This document shows positions 50,297 through 58,520 of a DNA stretch of 64,000 bases, piece by piece. The position numbers were made by a program, and so were the translations under genes. The stretch is from Methylibium sp. NZG (GTDB lineage Bacteria; Pseudomonadota; Gammaproteobacteria; Burkholderiales; Burkholderiaceae_C), in NCBI GenBank assembly GCA_001263235.1, contig LGRD01000010.1, forward strand, positions 94,848-158,847, in the 5' to 3' direction. The number at the start of each line of letters is the position of its first letter. Within the stretch, counting starts at the first letter, position 1. Below the pieces are notes generated by a model that had not been told where the DNA came from, made no database searches, and worked only from the letters and a program-made list of their open reading frames with translations.

Positions 50297-52351
50297 ATGA
50301 ATGCCGTGCTGCAGTTGGCGATGCGCCGCCCGATCCGCGAGCTGCCCGACGAACTGGTGAGCCAGATCGCTGCCGGCGAGGTGGTGGAGCGGCCGGCCTC
50401 GGTGGTGCGCGAGCTGGTGGACAACGCGCTGGATGCAGGCGCCACCGAGGTGACGGTGAAGCTGCTGGCCGGCGGCATCCGCGCGGTGGTGGTGGAGGAC
50501 GACGGCCACGGCATCCCGGCGCTTGAGCTGCCGCTGGCGCTGCGCCGCCACGCCACCAGCAAGATCGCATCGCTGCCCGACCTGGAAAACGTCGCGACGA
50601 TGGGCTTTCGGGGCGAGGCGCTGGCCGCCATCGCGTCGATCGCCGAGTTGAGTGTGTGCAGCCGCACCGCCGATGCGGCGATGGCACAGCGGCTCGACGC
50701 CCGCTCCGGCGAGCTGGCGCCCGCTGCGCGCGGCGTGGGCACCAGCATGGAAGTGCGCGAGCTGTTTTTCAGCACGCCCGCGCGGCGCAAGTTCCTGAAG
50801 TCCGAGGCGACCGAGCTGGCCCACTGCATCGACGCCGTGCGGCGGCATGCGCTGGCGCGGCCTGATGTCGGGTTTGCCGTATGGCACGAGGGCAAGCTGG
50901 TGCAGCAGTGGCGGCGCGTGGCGGGTGTGGACGGCAACCCACCGATCGTTTCGGGTGGCCGGTCAAGCGGCAGTTCGGGCAGCGGGTCAAACGACGACAC
51001 GGGTCGCCGGGTGCAGCGCCTGCGCGATGTTCTCGGCGACGACTTCATCGCGCAAAGCCGTGCAGTGGAACTCGACCTGGGCGTGCTGCGCGTCACCGGC
51101 CGAGCCGGCCTGCCCGAGGCGGCACGTGCCCGCGCCGACCAGCAGTTTGTGTATGTGAACGGCCGCTTCGTGCGCGACAAGCTGATCGCACACGGCGTGC
51201 GCTCGGCCTATGAAGACGTGCTGCACGGCGGGCGGCAACCGGCCTACGCGCTGTTCATCGACATCGCACCCGACCGCGTGGACGTGAACGTGCACCCGAC
51301 CAAGATCGAGGTGCGCTTTCGCGACTCGCGCGAGGTGCACCAGGCGGTGCGGCGCGCGGTGGGGGCGGCGCTGGCGGTGTCGCGCGCGGGGCTGGGTGGG
51401 CCGGGCGGGGCAGTGGGCGAACCGCCCGGCGAGCGTCACGTTGATCGCAGCGGCGAAGTTGCCGTCAGCCGAGGCAGCGGCGCCGCCAACCCAGGCGGCT
51501 TCGGTCGCTCCATCGATCGATACGGGCGATACGACGGCGCGTATCAAGCTCGCCTCGGTTTGCAGCAGCTCGGCGTGCTGTATGCGCAAGAGCCGCCGCA
51601 GACCTGGGCGGGCCAGCCGCTGGTGCCGGGCGCGCCGCTGTCGACCGGGCTGGGCGGCGCCGGTGCGGCGGCGGCGTTCGACCCCGCCACTGCCGGCGCG
51701 ACCGCCTCGGCGGCAACAGCCTCGACAACGAGCGCAACAACCACCGCGGCAAGTGCCGTCGGCGACGACTGGCCCCTCGGCCGCGCCATCGCCCAACTCG
51801 CCGGCATCTACGTGCTGGCCGAGAACAGCCGCGGCCTGGTGATCGTGGACATGCACGCCGCGCACGAGCGCATCGTCTACGAGCGCCTGAAGCTCAGCCT
51901 GGGCAACGCGGCCATCGAAACACAGCCGCTGCTGATCCCGGTGACCTTCCACGCCAGTGCGCAGGAGATCGCCACCGCCGAGGCGCAGGCGCAGCCGTTG
52001 CAGCGGCTCGGGCTCGACATCTCGCCGCTCTCGGCCAGCGTGCTGGCGGTGCGCTCGCACCCCGCCGCGCTGGCCGGGGGCGACGTGGTGGCGTTGGCAC
52101 GCAGCGTGCTGGGCGAGCTGAGCCAGTTCGACGCCAGCAGCGTGATCCAGCGTGCGCAAGACCAGATCCTCTCCACCATGGCCTGCCATGGCGCGGTGCG
52201 CGCGAACCGGCAACTCACCCTGGAAGAAATGAACGCGCTGCTGCGCGACATGGAGCGCACCGAGCGCGCCGACCAATGCAACCACGGCCGCCCCACCTGG
52301 CGGCAAGTCACCATGAAGGAGCTCGACGCACTGTTCTGGCGCGGCCGATGA
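50297..52351 (+). CDS. mutL: DNA mismatch repair protein MutL (endonuclease type)
   Basis: A 684-residue MutL. The N-terminal GHKL ATPase has LPDELVSQIAAGEVVERP, ELVDNALDAGATEV, VVEDDGHGI and ATMGFRGEALAAI. A Ser/Ala/Thr-rich linker follows, then the C-terminal dimerisation domain. That domain carries DMHAAHERIVYE, which fits the metal-binding endonuclease motif D-x-H-A-(x2)-E-(x4)-E, together with ACHGAVRANR and CNHGRPTW. This suggests a nicking MutL, as expected in bacteria lacking MutH. It works with MutS in post-replicative mismatch repair. ATG at 50297 is the normal start; the frame open before it is a shadow over dedA. miaA, a frequent neighbour, is 4.5 kb downstream. Confidence 0.96.
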   Translation: MNAVLQLAMRRPIRELPDELVSQIAAGEVVERPASVVRELVDNALDAGATEVTVKLLAGGIRAVVVEDDGHGIPALELPLALRRHATSKIASLPDLENVATMGFRGEALAAIASIAELSVCSRTADAAMAQRLDARSGELAPAARGVGTSMEVRELFFSTPARRKFLKSEATELAHCIDAVRRHALARPDVGFAVWHEGKLVQQWRRVAGVDGNPPIVSGGRSSGSSGSGSNDDTGRRVQRLRDVLGDDFIAQSRAVELDLGVLRVTGRAGLPEAARARADQQFVYVNGRFVRDKLIAHGVRSAYEDVLHGGRQPAYALFIDIAPDRVDVNVHPTKIEVRFRDSREVHQAVRRAVGAALAVSRAGLGGPGGAVGEPPGERHVDRSGEVAVSRGSGAANPGGFGRSIDRYGRYDGAYQARLGLQQLGVLYAQEPPQTWAGQPLVPGAPLSTGLGGAGAAAAFDPATAGATASAATASTTSATTTAASAVGDDWPLGRAIAQLAGIYVLAENSRGLVIVDMHAAHERIVYERLKLSLGNAAIETQPLLIPVTFHASAQEIATAEAQAQPLQRLGLDISPLSASVLAVRSHPAALAGGDVVALARSVLGELSQFDASSVIQRAQDQILSTMACHGAVRANRQLTLEEMNALLRDMERTERADQCNHGRPTWRQVTMKELDALFWRGR

Positions 52352-52548
52352 ATCGACGACGCGCGTCGGGCCAGCACCCGCCCCGTTCGTGACGCTGCGC
52401 CCGAGCGCCGCCGCCGATTCGCAAGCCTGCCGTCCACCCGCCTGCAAGCTGCCGCGTTGGGCTGCCAGCGCTCGCCGCCATCCCGGACCCCCTCCCTGCC
52501 CTTCCTGCCCTCCCCGCCCCAGCCACCCCGAATCCACCGAACACACCG

Positions 52549-53424
52549 ATGCCCAACCGCTCCACCGTCCTGCGCCGCCGCTGGCCGTTGCTCACCTTGC
52601 TCAGCCTGCTGGCCGCCGCGCTGCTCGCCGGCTGCGCTAGCCTCGAAGTGCAGCAACGCAAATGGATCTTCATGCCGGCTTCCGTCACGTCGGGCATGCA
52701 GTCGTGGTACGGCGGGCGCACCGACGGCATGGATGACGTGTGGATCGAACACGTCTCGGCCGAAAGCGGCAGAGGAGTCAAGCTGCACGCGCTGTGGCTC
52801 GCGCACGAGCAACCCGACGCGCCGGTCTTGCTGTACCTGCATGGCGCGCGGCGCAACGTGGCGGGCAGCGCCTTCCGCATGCGGCACATGCAGGCGCTGG
52901 GCTTTGCCGTGCTGGCGGTGGACTACCGCGGCTTCGGCCAGAGCACCGACGAGCTGCCTTCGGAAGCCACCGTCTACGAAGACGCCCGTGCCGCCTGGGC
53001 CTGGCTGGAGCGCGAGCACCCCGAGCGCGACCGCTACATCTTCGGCCACTCGCTCGGCGGCGCCATTGCGGTGCACCTGGCCGGCGAAGTGGCCGACTCC
53101 AAGGGTTTGATCGTCGAAGGCACGTTCACCTCGATCCCCGAGGTGTTCCAGAGCTTCAAATGGGGCTGGCTGCCGATCACGCCGCTGATCACCCAGCGCT
53201 TCGAGGCGGCCGACAAGATCGCGCGGGTGAAGACACCGGTGCTGGTGGTGCACGGCAGCTACGACTCGCTGATCCGGCCCGAACTGGGCCGCAAGCTGTA
53301 CGAGAAGGCGGCGGGGCCGAAGCGCTTCGTGCTGGTCGAAGGCGGCACGCACTACAGCACCAGCGGCGTGGGCAGAACGCAGTACCGCGAGGCGTTGAAG
53401 GCGCTGTTCGGCCTGGGGGCCTGA
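52549..53424 (+). CDS. lipoprotein alpha/beta hydrolase
   Basis: A 291-residue hydrolase with an N-terminal lipoprotein signal (LLTLLSLLAAALLAGCAS, lipobox LAGC). The mature part has LLYLHGARRNVAG (oxyanion region), LAVDYRGFGQS, the nucleophile elbow FGHSLGGAI (Ser168), an acid in VLVVHGSYDSLI and the catalytic histidine in GGTHYSTS. It resembles the BEM46/YfhR-like hydrolase group. It is expected at the outer or inner membrane facing the periplasm. The substrate is unknown. The 197-base gap after mutL shows no promoter I can identify. Confidence 0.9.
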   Translation: MPNRSTVLRRRWPLLTLLSLLAAALLAGCASLEVQQRKWIFMPASVTSGMQSWYGGRTDGMDDVWIEHVSAESGRGVKLHALWLAHEQPDAPVLLYLHGARRNVAGSAFRMRHMQALGFAVLAVDYRGFGQSTDELPSEATVYEDARAAWAWLEREHPERDRYIFGHSLGGAIAVHLAGEVADSKGLIVEGTFTSIPEVFQSFKWGWLPITPLITQRFEAADKIARVKTPVLVVHGSYDSLIRPELGRKLYEKAAGPKRFVLVEGGTHYSTSGVGRTQYREALKALFGLGA

Positions 53425-53481
53425 CGGCGCGCGCGCCGGGCGGCACCGGCCGCAACGTGCGCGCCATGCTCCAATCGCGGC

Positions 53482-54948
53482 ATGGTCACGCTCAAACTCA
53501 AGCCCGCTCGCGCTGCCGCCAATCCGAAGACGCCCGACGCTGTGGCAGGCGGCCGCGAAGGCCCGCCGAGCATGCCGGGCGCCAACCGCGCGCCGGTGCG
53601 CGGCACAGGCTCGGGCGTCAAGAAGCGGCCGACGCTGGCCGAAGCGCAGGCGCAGCGCGCCGAACGCGAGGCGCGCTACCAGGAGCAGTTGCGCCAACGG
53701 TACGGCGACCGGCCACCGGCCAGCACCCGGCGCCAACCCGACCACCGCCCGCCGCAGCGCGACGCGCAGCCGGAGCCCACGCGCGGCGCTGAAACGGGGC
53801 GCCCAGCTGAACGGCAGCCCGCACGCCAACCCGCGCATCAACCAGCGCATCAACCAGCGCGCCAACTCACGCGCCAGCCTGAGCACCAGCCAGCGCGCCA
53901 ACCCGCGCGTACGCCCGAGCGCAAGCCTGATCGCCAGCAGGTTCAGCGGCCCGCGGGCCGGCCCGTTCAGCAGCCGCCGACCCCGGCCGTGAACACGGCT
54001 TTCGGCCAGCGGCCACCGCAGCCGGCTCGACTCGCCGCCGACAACCCACCGCCGCTTGCCCCACGCCCATCGAAGGACTTCGACCGGTCTGCGCCGCCAG
54101 CGCGCGCAGACCATCGCCGGCCAGCGCCTGCGCCGCGGCGTGATGTGCGCCCGCCTGCCGCTGCACGCGACGAACGCGACAGCGACCCGATGGCCCACAC
54201 CCCCGGCAGCATGCGCCTGTCCAAGCGCATGAGCGAACTCGGCATCGCCTCGCGGCGCGAGGCCGACGAGTGGATCGCGGCCGGCTGGGTGCGCGTGGAC
54301 GGCCAGGTGGTGAAGGAACTCGGCTCGCGCGTGGTGGTGGGCCAGCAGGTCACCGTCGACGCCAAGGCGCGCCACCAGCAGGCGCAGCGCGTGACGGTGC
54401 TCATCAACAAACCGGTCGGCTACGTGAGCGGCCAGGCCGAAGACGGCTACGAGCCGGCCGTGGTGCTGGTGACGCCGCAGAACCAGTGGCGCGAGGACCA
54501 CTCGGGCACGCGCTTCCTGCGCGAGCACACGCGCAGCCTGGTGCCCGCCGGCCGGCTCGACATCGACTCGGTCGGCCTGCTGGTGCTGACGCAGGACGGC
54601 CGCGTGGCCAAGCAGTTGATCGGCGAGGACAGCGACATCGAGAAGGAGTACCTCGTGCGCGTCGAACGACCCGACGGCGGCCCGCTGCCCCAGGCCAGCC
54701 TGGCGCTGCTGAACCACGGCCTCGAACTCGACGGCGAAGCCCTGCGCCCGGCCCAGGTCGAATGGGTCAACGAAGACCAGCTGCGTTTCGTGCTGAAGCA
54801 GGGCAAGAAGCGCCAGATTCGGCGCATGTGCGAGGCCGTCGGCTTGAAGGTGATTGGCCTGAAGCGCGTTCGCATCGGTACGGTGATGCTGGGCGACTTG
54901 CCGACCGGGCAGTGGCGCTACTTGAAGGTCGGCGAGACGTTTGCTTGA
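53482..54948 (+). CDS. RsuA-family 23S rRNA pseudouridine synthase with long low-complexity N-terminus (RluF-like)
   Basis: A 488-residue protein. Residues 1 to about 235 are a Pro/Gln/Arg/His-rich disordered region with short repeats such as QPAHQPAHQPARQ. An S4 domain follows (RLSKRMSELGIASRREADEWIAAGWVRVDG). The RsuA-type catalytic domain comes next: LINKPVGYVSGQ, catalytic Asp360 in AGRLDIDSVGLLVLT, GEDSDIEKEYLVRV, KQGKKRQIRRMCEAVG. The catalytic part looks closest to RluF (U2604 of 23S rRNA), with RluB as an alternative. The basic tail is far longer than in E. coli homologues (about 290 residues in total) and may bind rRNA. The gene ends in a tandem repeat carrying extra in-frame stop codons. 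Confidence 0.88.
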   Translation: MVTLKLKPARAAANPKTPDAVAGGREGPPSMPGANRAPVRGTGSGVKKRPTLAEAQAQRAEREARYQEQLRQRYGDRPPASTRRQPDHRPPQRDAQPEPTRGAETGRPAERQPARQPAHQPAHQPARQLTRQPEHQPARQPARTPERKPDRQQVQRPAGRPVQQPPTPAVNTAFGQRPPQPARLAADNPPPLAPRPSKDFDRSAPPARADHRRPAPAPRRDVRPPAAARDERDSDPMAHTPGSMRLSKRMSELGIASRREADEWIAAGWVRVDGQVVKELGSRVVVGQQVTVDAKARHQQAQRVTVLINKPVGYVSGQAEDGYEPAVVLVTPQNQWREDHSGTRFLREHTRSLVPAGRLDIDSVGLLVLTQDGRVAKQLIGEDSDIEKEYLVRVERPDGGPLPQASLALLNHGLELDGEALRPAQVEWVNEDQLRFVLKQGKKRQIRRMCEAVGLKVIGLKRVRIGTVMLGDLPTGQWRYLKVGETFA

Positions 54949-54980
54949 GAGAAGTTTGCTTGAGAGAAGTTCGCCTGAAG
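54940..54980 (+). repeat. 15-bp tandem repeat over the pseudouridine synthase stop codon
   Basis: Two perfect copies of TTTGCTTGAGAGAAG (54940-54954, 54955-54969) and a degenerate third (TTCGCCTGAAG, 54970-54980). Because the unit is 15 bases, the TGA recurs in frame at 54946, 54961 and 54976, giving three successive in-frame stops. Confidence 0.8.
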
Positions 54981-54988
54981 CCGCGAAC

Positions 54989-55051
54989 ATGAACCGTTCG
55001 CCCTGAGCTTGTCGAAGGGCTTCGACGAGCTCAGCCCGAACGGAGGTTCAT
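54989..55051. repeat. REP-like palindrome between convergent genes
   Basis: A 63-base imperfect palindrome built on CCCTGAGCTTGTCGAAGGGCTTCGACGAGCTCAG, flanked by ATGAACCGTTCG and CGAACGGAGGTTCAT. It resembles an interspersed palindromic repeat common in high-GC betaproteobacteria. It lies between the convergent pseudouridine synthase and ridA genes and overlaps the ridA stop codon, so it may act as a bidirectional transcription or mRNA-end element. Confidence 0.8.
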
Positions 55052-55446
55052 GCGCCCACCACCGCCACGCACTCCACCTCCACCCGCCCGCCCATCGCCA
55101 GCGCATTCGCGCCGAACGCGCTGCGCGCCGGAAAGCGGCCCTCTTCGAAGTAGGCCCGGTAGACCTCGTTGAAGGCCGGCCAGTCCGAGATGTCGGCCAG
55201 CATCACGGTGCACTTGACCACGTTGCGCATCGACAGGCCATGCGCGTGCAGCGTGGTCGAGATGTTCTCCATCGTCTGGCGCGACTGCTCGCGGATGCCG
55301 CCGGGCGCCAGCCGCATCTCGCCCGGCACGATGCCCATCTGGCCCGACAGGTAGACCGTGTCGCCCACACGCACCGCCTCGCTGAAGGGCAGGCTGGCCG
55401 GCAGCACCTTGCCAGAGTTGAGGAATTCGACGTTTGCGGTGGTCAT
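55048..55446 (-). CDS. ridA: RidA family protein
   Basis: A 132-residue RidA/YjgF-type protein. Features: VEFLNSGKVLPASLPFSEAVRVGDTVYLSGQMG, RQTMENISTTLHAHGLSMRNVVKCTVMLADI, and the end SAFGANALAMGGRVEVECVAVV. Canonical RidA hydrolyses reactive enamine/imine intermediates using an arginine in the R-x-x-x-x-V-x-x-L segment near the C-terminus. Here the corresponding stretch is FPARSAFGANAL, keeping an arginine. Exact subfamily and activity are uncertain. It is divergent from the Bcr-type exporter, with 35 bases between the starts. Confidence 0.88.
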   Translation of the reverse strand: MTTANVEFLNSGKVLPASLPFSEAVRVGDTVYLSGQMGIVPGEMRLAPGGIREQSRQTMENISTTLHAHGLSMRNVVKCTVMLADISDWPAFNEVYRAYFEEGRFPARSAFGANALAMGGRVEVECVAVVGA

Positions 55447-55481
55447 GTTGTTGCGCTCCAGGGCCCTGTTACCCTCTGATC

Positions 55482-56723
55482 ATGCCGCTTACCGCCGCCA
55501 CCCGCCAGGGCATGTCCCCCGCCGTCGTCGTGGCGATGCTGGTGCTGATGCTGGGCATCCAGCCCGTCACCACCGACCTGTACCTGCCGTCGATGGCCAG
55601 CCTGCCCGGCGCGCTCGGCACCACTGTCGGCGCGGCGCAGCTCACGCTGTCGGTGCTGATCATCTGCTTTGGCGTGGCGCAACTGGTGTGCGGGCCGCTG
55701 GCCGACCGCTTCGGCCGCCGGCCGGTTTTGCTGATCGGGCTGGCGATCTACACCGTCGCCAGCGTGCTGGCGGCGCTGGCGCCCACCATCGGCTGGCTCA
55801 TCGCATGGCGCGGCCTGCAAGGCGCGGCGATGGCCGCGGCGGTGACTGGTGGCCGCTCGATCGTGCGCGACCTGTTCGAGCCGCAAGAAGGCGCGCGCGT
55901 CATGTCGAAGGCGCTCGGTGGGCTGGGCACGATCGCGTTGCTGTGCCCGATCATCGGCGGCGCGCTGATGCAGTGGTTCGACTGGCGGGTGAGCTTCGTC
56001 GCGGTGGCGCTGTTCGGTGCCGGTGCGCTGGCGTTCGTCGCCTGGCGCTTCGAGGAGACGGTGCCGCAGCGCAACCCCGACGCCACCCGCCTGGCCCCGC
56101 TGTGGCGCAACTGGAAGCAGATCGTGCGCCACCCGACGTTCGTGGCGTACACGCTGCTGCTGTCGAGCACCTACGGCGGCTTGTTCATCATCCTGGCCGC
56201 GTCGTCGTTCGTGTACATCGACGTGCTGGGCCTGTCGCGCTGGGCTTATGGCGTGGTGCTGGCGAGCAACTCGGCCGCCTACATCGTGGGCACGGTGCTG
56301 TGCCGCCACCTGCTGACGCGGCGCGGCCTGCGTGCCACGGTGGCGCTGGGTGGCGGCTTGAGCTTGAGCGGCGGCGTGTTGCTGGCGGGGTTGTCGCTGG
56401 CAGGCGCGCACGCCTGGTCGGTGTGGACGATCATCGTGCCGCTGTGGCTCTATTCGCTGGGGCACGGCATTCACCAGCCGTGTGGTCAGGCCGGGGCGGT
56501 GGGGCCGTTTCGGGACAAGGCCGGGACGGCGGCTTCGCTGTCGGGGTTTTGCATGATGGTGACGGCGTTTCTGATTGGGTTGTGGCTGGGGTGGAGTTTG
56601 AATGGGACGGTGTTTCCGTTGACGTTGGGGGTGGCGGCTTTCAGCGTTGTGGTGGCTGGTGTGGCTTGGACGTTGGTGCAGAGGCATGGCGATCCGCAGC
56701 ATGGCGCCTTGCGGGCGGCTTGA
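55482..56723 (+). CDS. bcr: Bcr/CflA-type MFS multidrug exporter
   Basis: A 413-residue transporter with 12 predicted helices. Features: IQPVTTDLYLPSMASLPGALG, GVAQLVCGPLADRFGRRPVLL (MFS motif A), and WRGLQGAAMAAAVTGGRSIVRDLF. These match the Bcr/CflA drug:proton antiporter group. The last 70 codons switch to T- and G-ending codons (TTT, TTG, GTT, GGG), unlike the rest of the gene. A complex hairpin element follows. ATG at 55482 gives the normal N-terminus; upstream open frame overlaps the ridA start. Confidence 0.92.
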   Translation: MPLTAATRQGMSPAVVVAMLVLMLGIQPVTTDLYLPSMASLPGALGTTVGAAQLTLSVLIICFGVAQLVCGPLADRFGRRPVLLIGLAIYTVASVLAALAPTIGWLIAWRGLQGAAMAAAVTGGRSIVRDLFEPQEGARVMSKALGGLGTIALLCPIIGGALMQWFDWRVSFVAVALFGAGALAFVAWRFEETVPQRNPDATRLAPLWRNWKQIVRHPTFVAYTLLLSSTYGGLFIILAASSFVYIDVLGLSRWAYGVVLASNSAAYIVGTVLCRHLLTRRGLRATVALGGGLSLSGGVLLAGLSLAGAHAWSVWTIIVPLWLYSLGHGIHQPCGQAGAVGPFRDKAGTAASLSGFCMMVTAFLIGLWLGWSLNGTVFPLTLGVAAFSVVVAGVAWTLVQRHGDPQHGALRAA

Positions 56724-56736
56724 ATTCCGTCTTTGA

Positions 56737-56833
56737 GGGTTTGGCTTACCGCCACGGTGCCGGGTCCCGGCCCGGCACCTCGGCGGTAAGCCGAACGAAC
56801 AACAAAGCACAACCGTGGCGGCAAGCCAAACCC
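56737..56833 (+). other. competing-hairpin element between bcr and miaA
   Basis: The left arm 56737-56758 (GGGTTTGGCTTACCGCCACGGT) has two possible partners: 56782-56792 (11 bp, enclosing an 8-bp GTGCCGGG/CCCGGCAC stem at 56757-56778) or 56812-56833 (21 of 22 bases). The two pairings exclude each other. This could be a terminator/antiterminator-like leader for miaA, a bcr terminator, or a small nested inverted-repeat element. There is no T-run. Confidence 0.65.
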
Positions 56834-56853
56834 ACAGAAAGCAACAACCCGAG

Positions 56854-57828
56854 TTGACGAACAACATCACCACTTTGTGCCTCGCCGGCCCCACAGCCAC
56901 TGGCAAGACCGCCGCCGCGATGGCCATCGCCAAAACGCTGGCCCCCGCCCGCCAGGTCGAAATCATCAGCGTCGACTCCGCCCTGGTCTACCGCGGCATG
57001 GACATCGGCACCGCCAAACCGACACCCGCAGAACGCGCGCAAGTACCGCACCACCTGATCGACGTCATCGACCCCGCCGAGGCCTATTCGGCCGCCCGCT
57101 TCGTCGGCGACGCACAAGCGCTCATCAACACCATCCAGCAGCGCGGCAACATCCCGCTGCTCGTCGGCGGCACGATGCTCTACTTCAAGGCGTTGTTCGA
57201 TGGCCTCGACGCGATGCCCGCCGCCGACCGCACGGTGCGCGCCGCGCTGGCGGCGCAGCTCGAACGCGACGGCCTGCACGCGCTGTACCGCGAGCTGCAA
57301 CGCGTCGACCCGGCCACCGCCGCACGGCTGAAACCGGCCGACCAACAGCGCATCCAGCGTGCGCTCGAGGTGTTTCGCGTCAGCGGGCAGCCGATGTCGG
57401 CGCTGCACGGCGTCAAGCGCGCGCAAGCCGCGCCGCCCCAGCCGCTGCACACGATGATCTCGCTGGAGCCGGCCGACCGCGCGTGGCTGCACGAGCGCAT
57501 CGAGCGACGCTTCAGGCAAATGCTGGACGCCGGGCTGGTGGAGGAAGTGCGCGCACTCGGCGAGCGCGGCGATCTGCACGCCGACCTGCCGTCGATGCGC
57601 TGTGTCGGCTACCGCCAGACGTGGGAGGCGTTGGTGGAAGGCGACCTGGACTCGCTGCCCGAACGCGGAACGGCCGCCACACGCCAACTCGCCAAGCGCC
57701 AGCTCACCTGGCTGCGCGGCATGCCTCAGCGCCAGGTGGTGGCGTGCGACGCGCCCGATGCGCTGGAACGCGTGACCACGCTTGCGCGGCAGTGGCTGGC
57801 GGCGCAGCCGGCGCGCGCAGAGGGCTGA
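56854..57828 (+). CDS. miaA: tRNA dimethylallyltransferase MiaA
   Basis: A 324-residue enzyme that adds a dimethylallyl group to A37 of tRNAs reading UNN codons. Features: P-loop [78 protein letters not shown] and [14 protein letters not shown] at 56854 puts the P-loop at the usual distance from the N-terminus. GTG at 56815 is also in frame but lies inside the hairpin right arm. Neither has a good ribosome-binding site, so the start is uncertain. A hairpin leader precedes it, and the ABC ATPase gene follows 15 bases after the stop. Confidence 0.93.
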   Translation: MTNNITTLCLAGPTATGKTAAAMAIAKTLAPARQVEIISVDSALVYRGMDIGTAKPTPAERAQVPHHLIDVIDPAEAYSAARFVGDAQALINTIQQRGNIPLLVGGTMLYFKALFDGLDAMPAADRTVRAALAAQLERDGLHALYRELQRVDPATAARLKPADQQRIQRALEVFRVSGQPMSALHGVKRAQAAPPQPLHTMISLEPADRAWLHERIERRFRQMLDAGLVEEVRALGERGDLHADLPSMRCVGYRQTWEALVEGDLDSLPERGTAATRQLAKRQLTWLRGMPQRQVVACDAPDALERVTTLARQWLAAQPARAEG

Positions 57829-57843
57829 CCGTTGGCGACGCCC

Positions 57844-58497
<654 letters not shown>

Positions 58498-58520
58498 CGC
58501 GACGTGTGCAAGGTGCGCCG

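Noticed and set aside
53815..53960. Short periodic repeats that could suggest a CRISPR array
   Set aside because: The units are in-frame codons for a QPAHQPARQ-type protein tail, too short and without spacers.
51877..54990. 1037-residue minus-strand open frame opposite mutL, hydrolase and pseudouridine synthase
   Set aside because: It spans three well-identified plus-strand genes and arises from their GC3 bias; no domains are seen.
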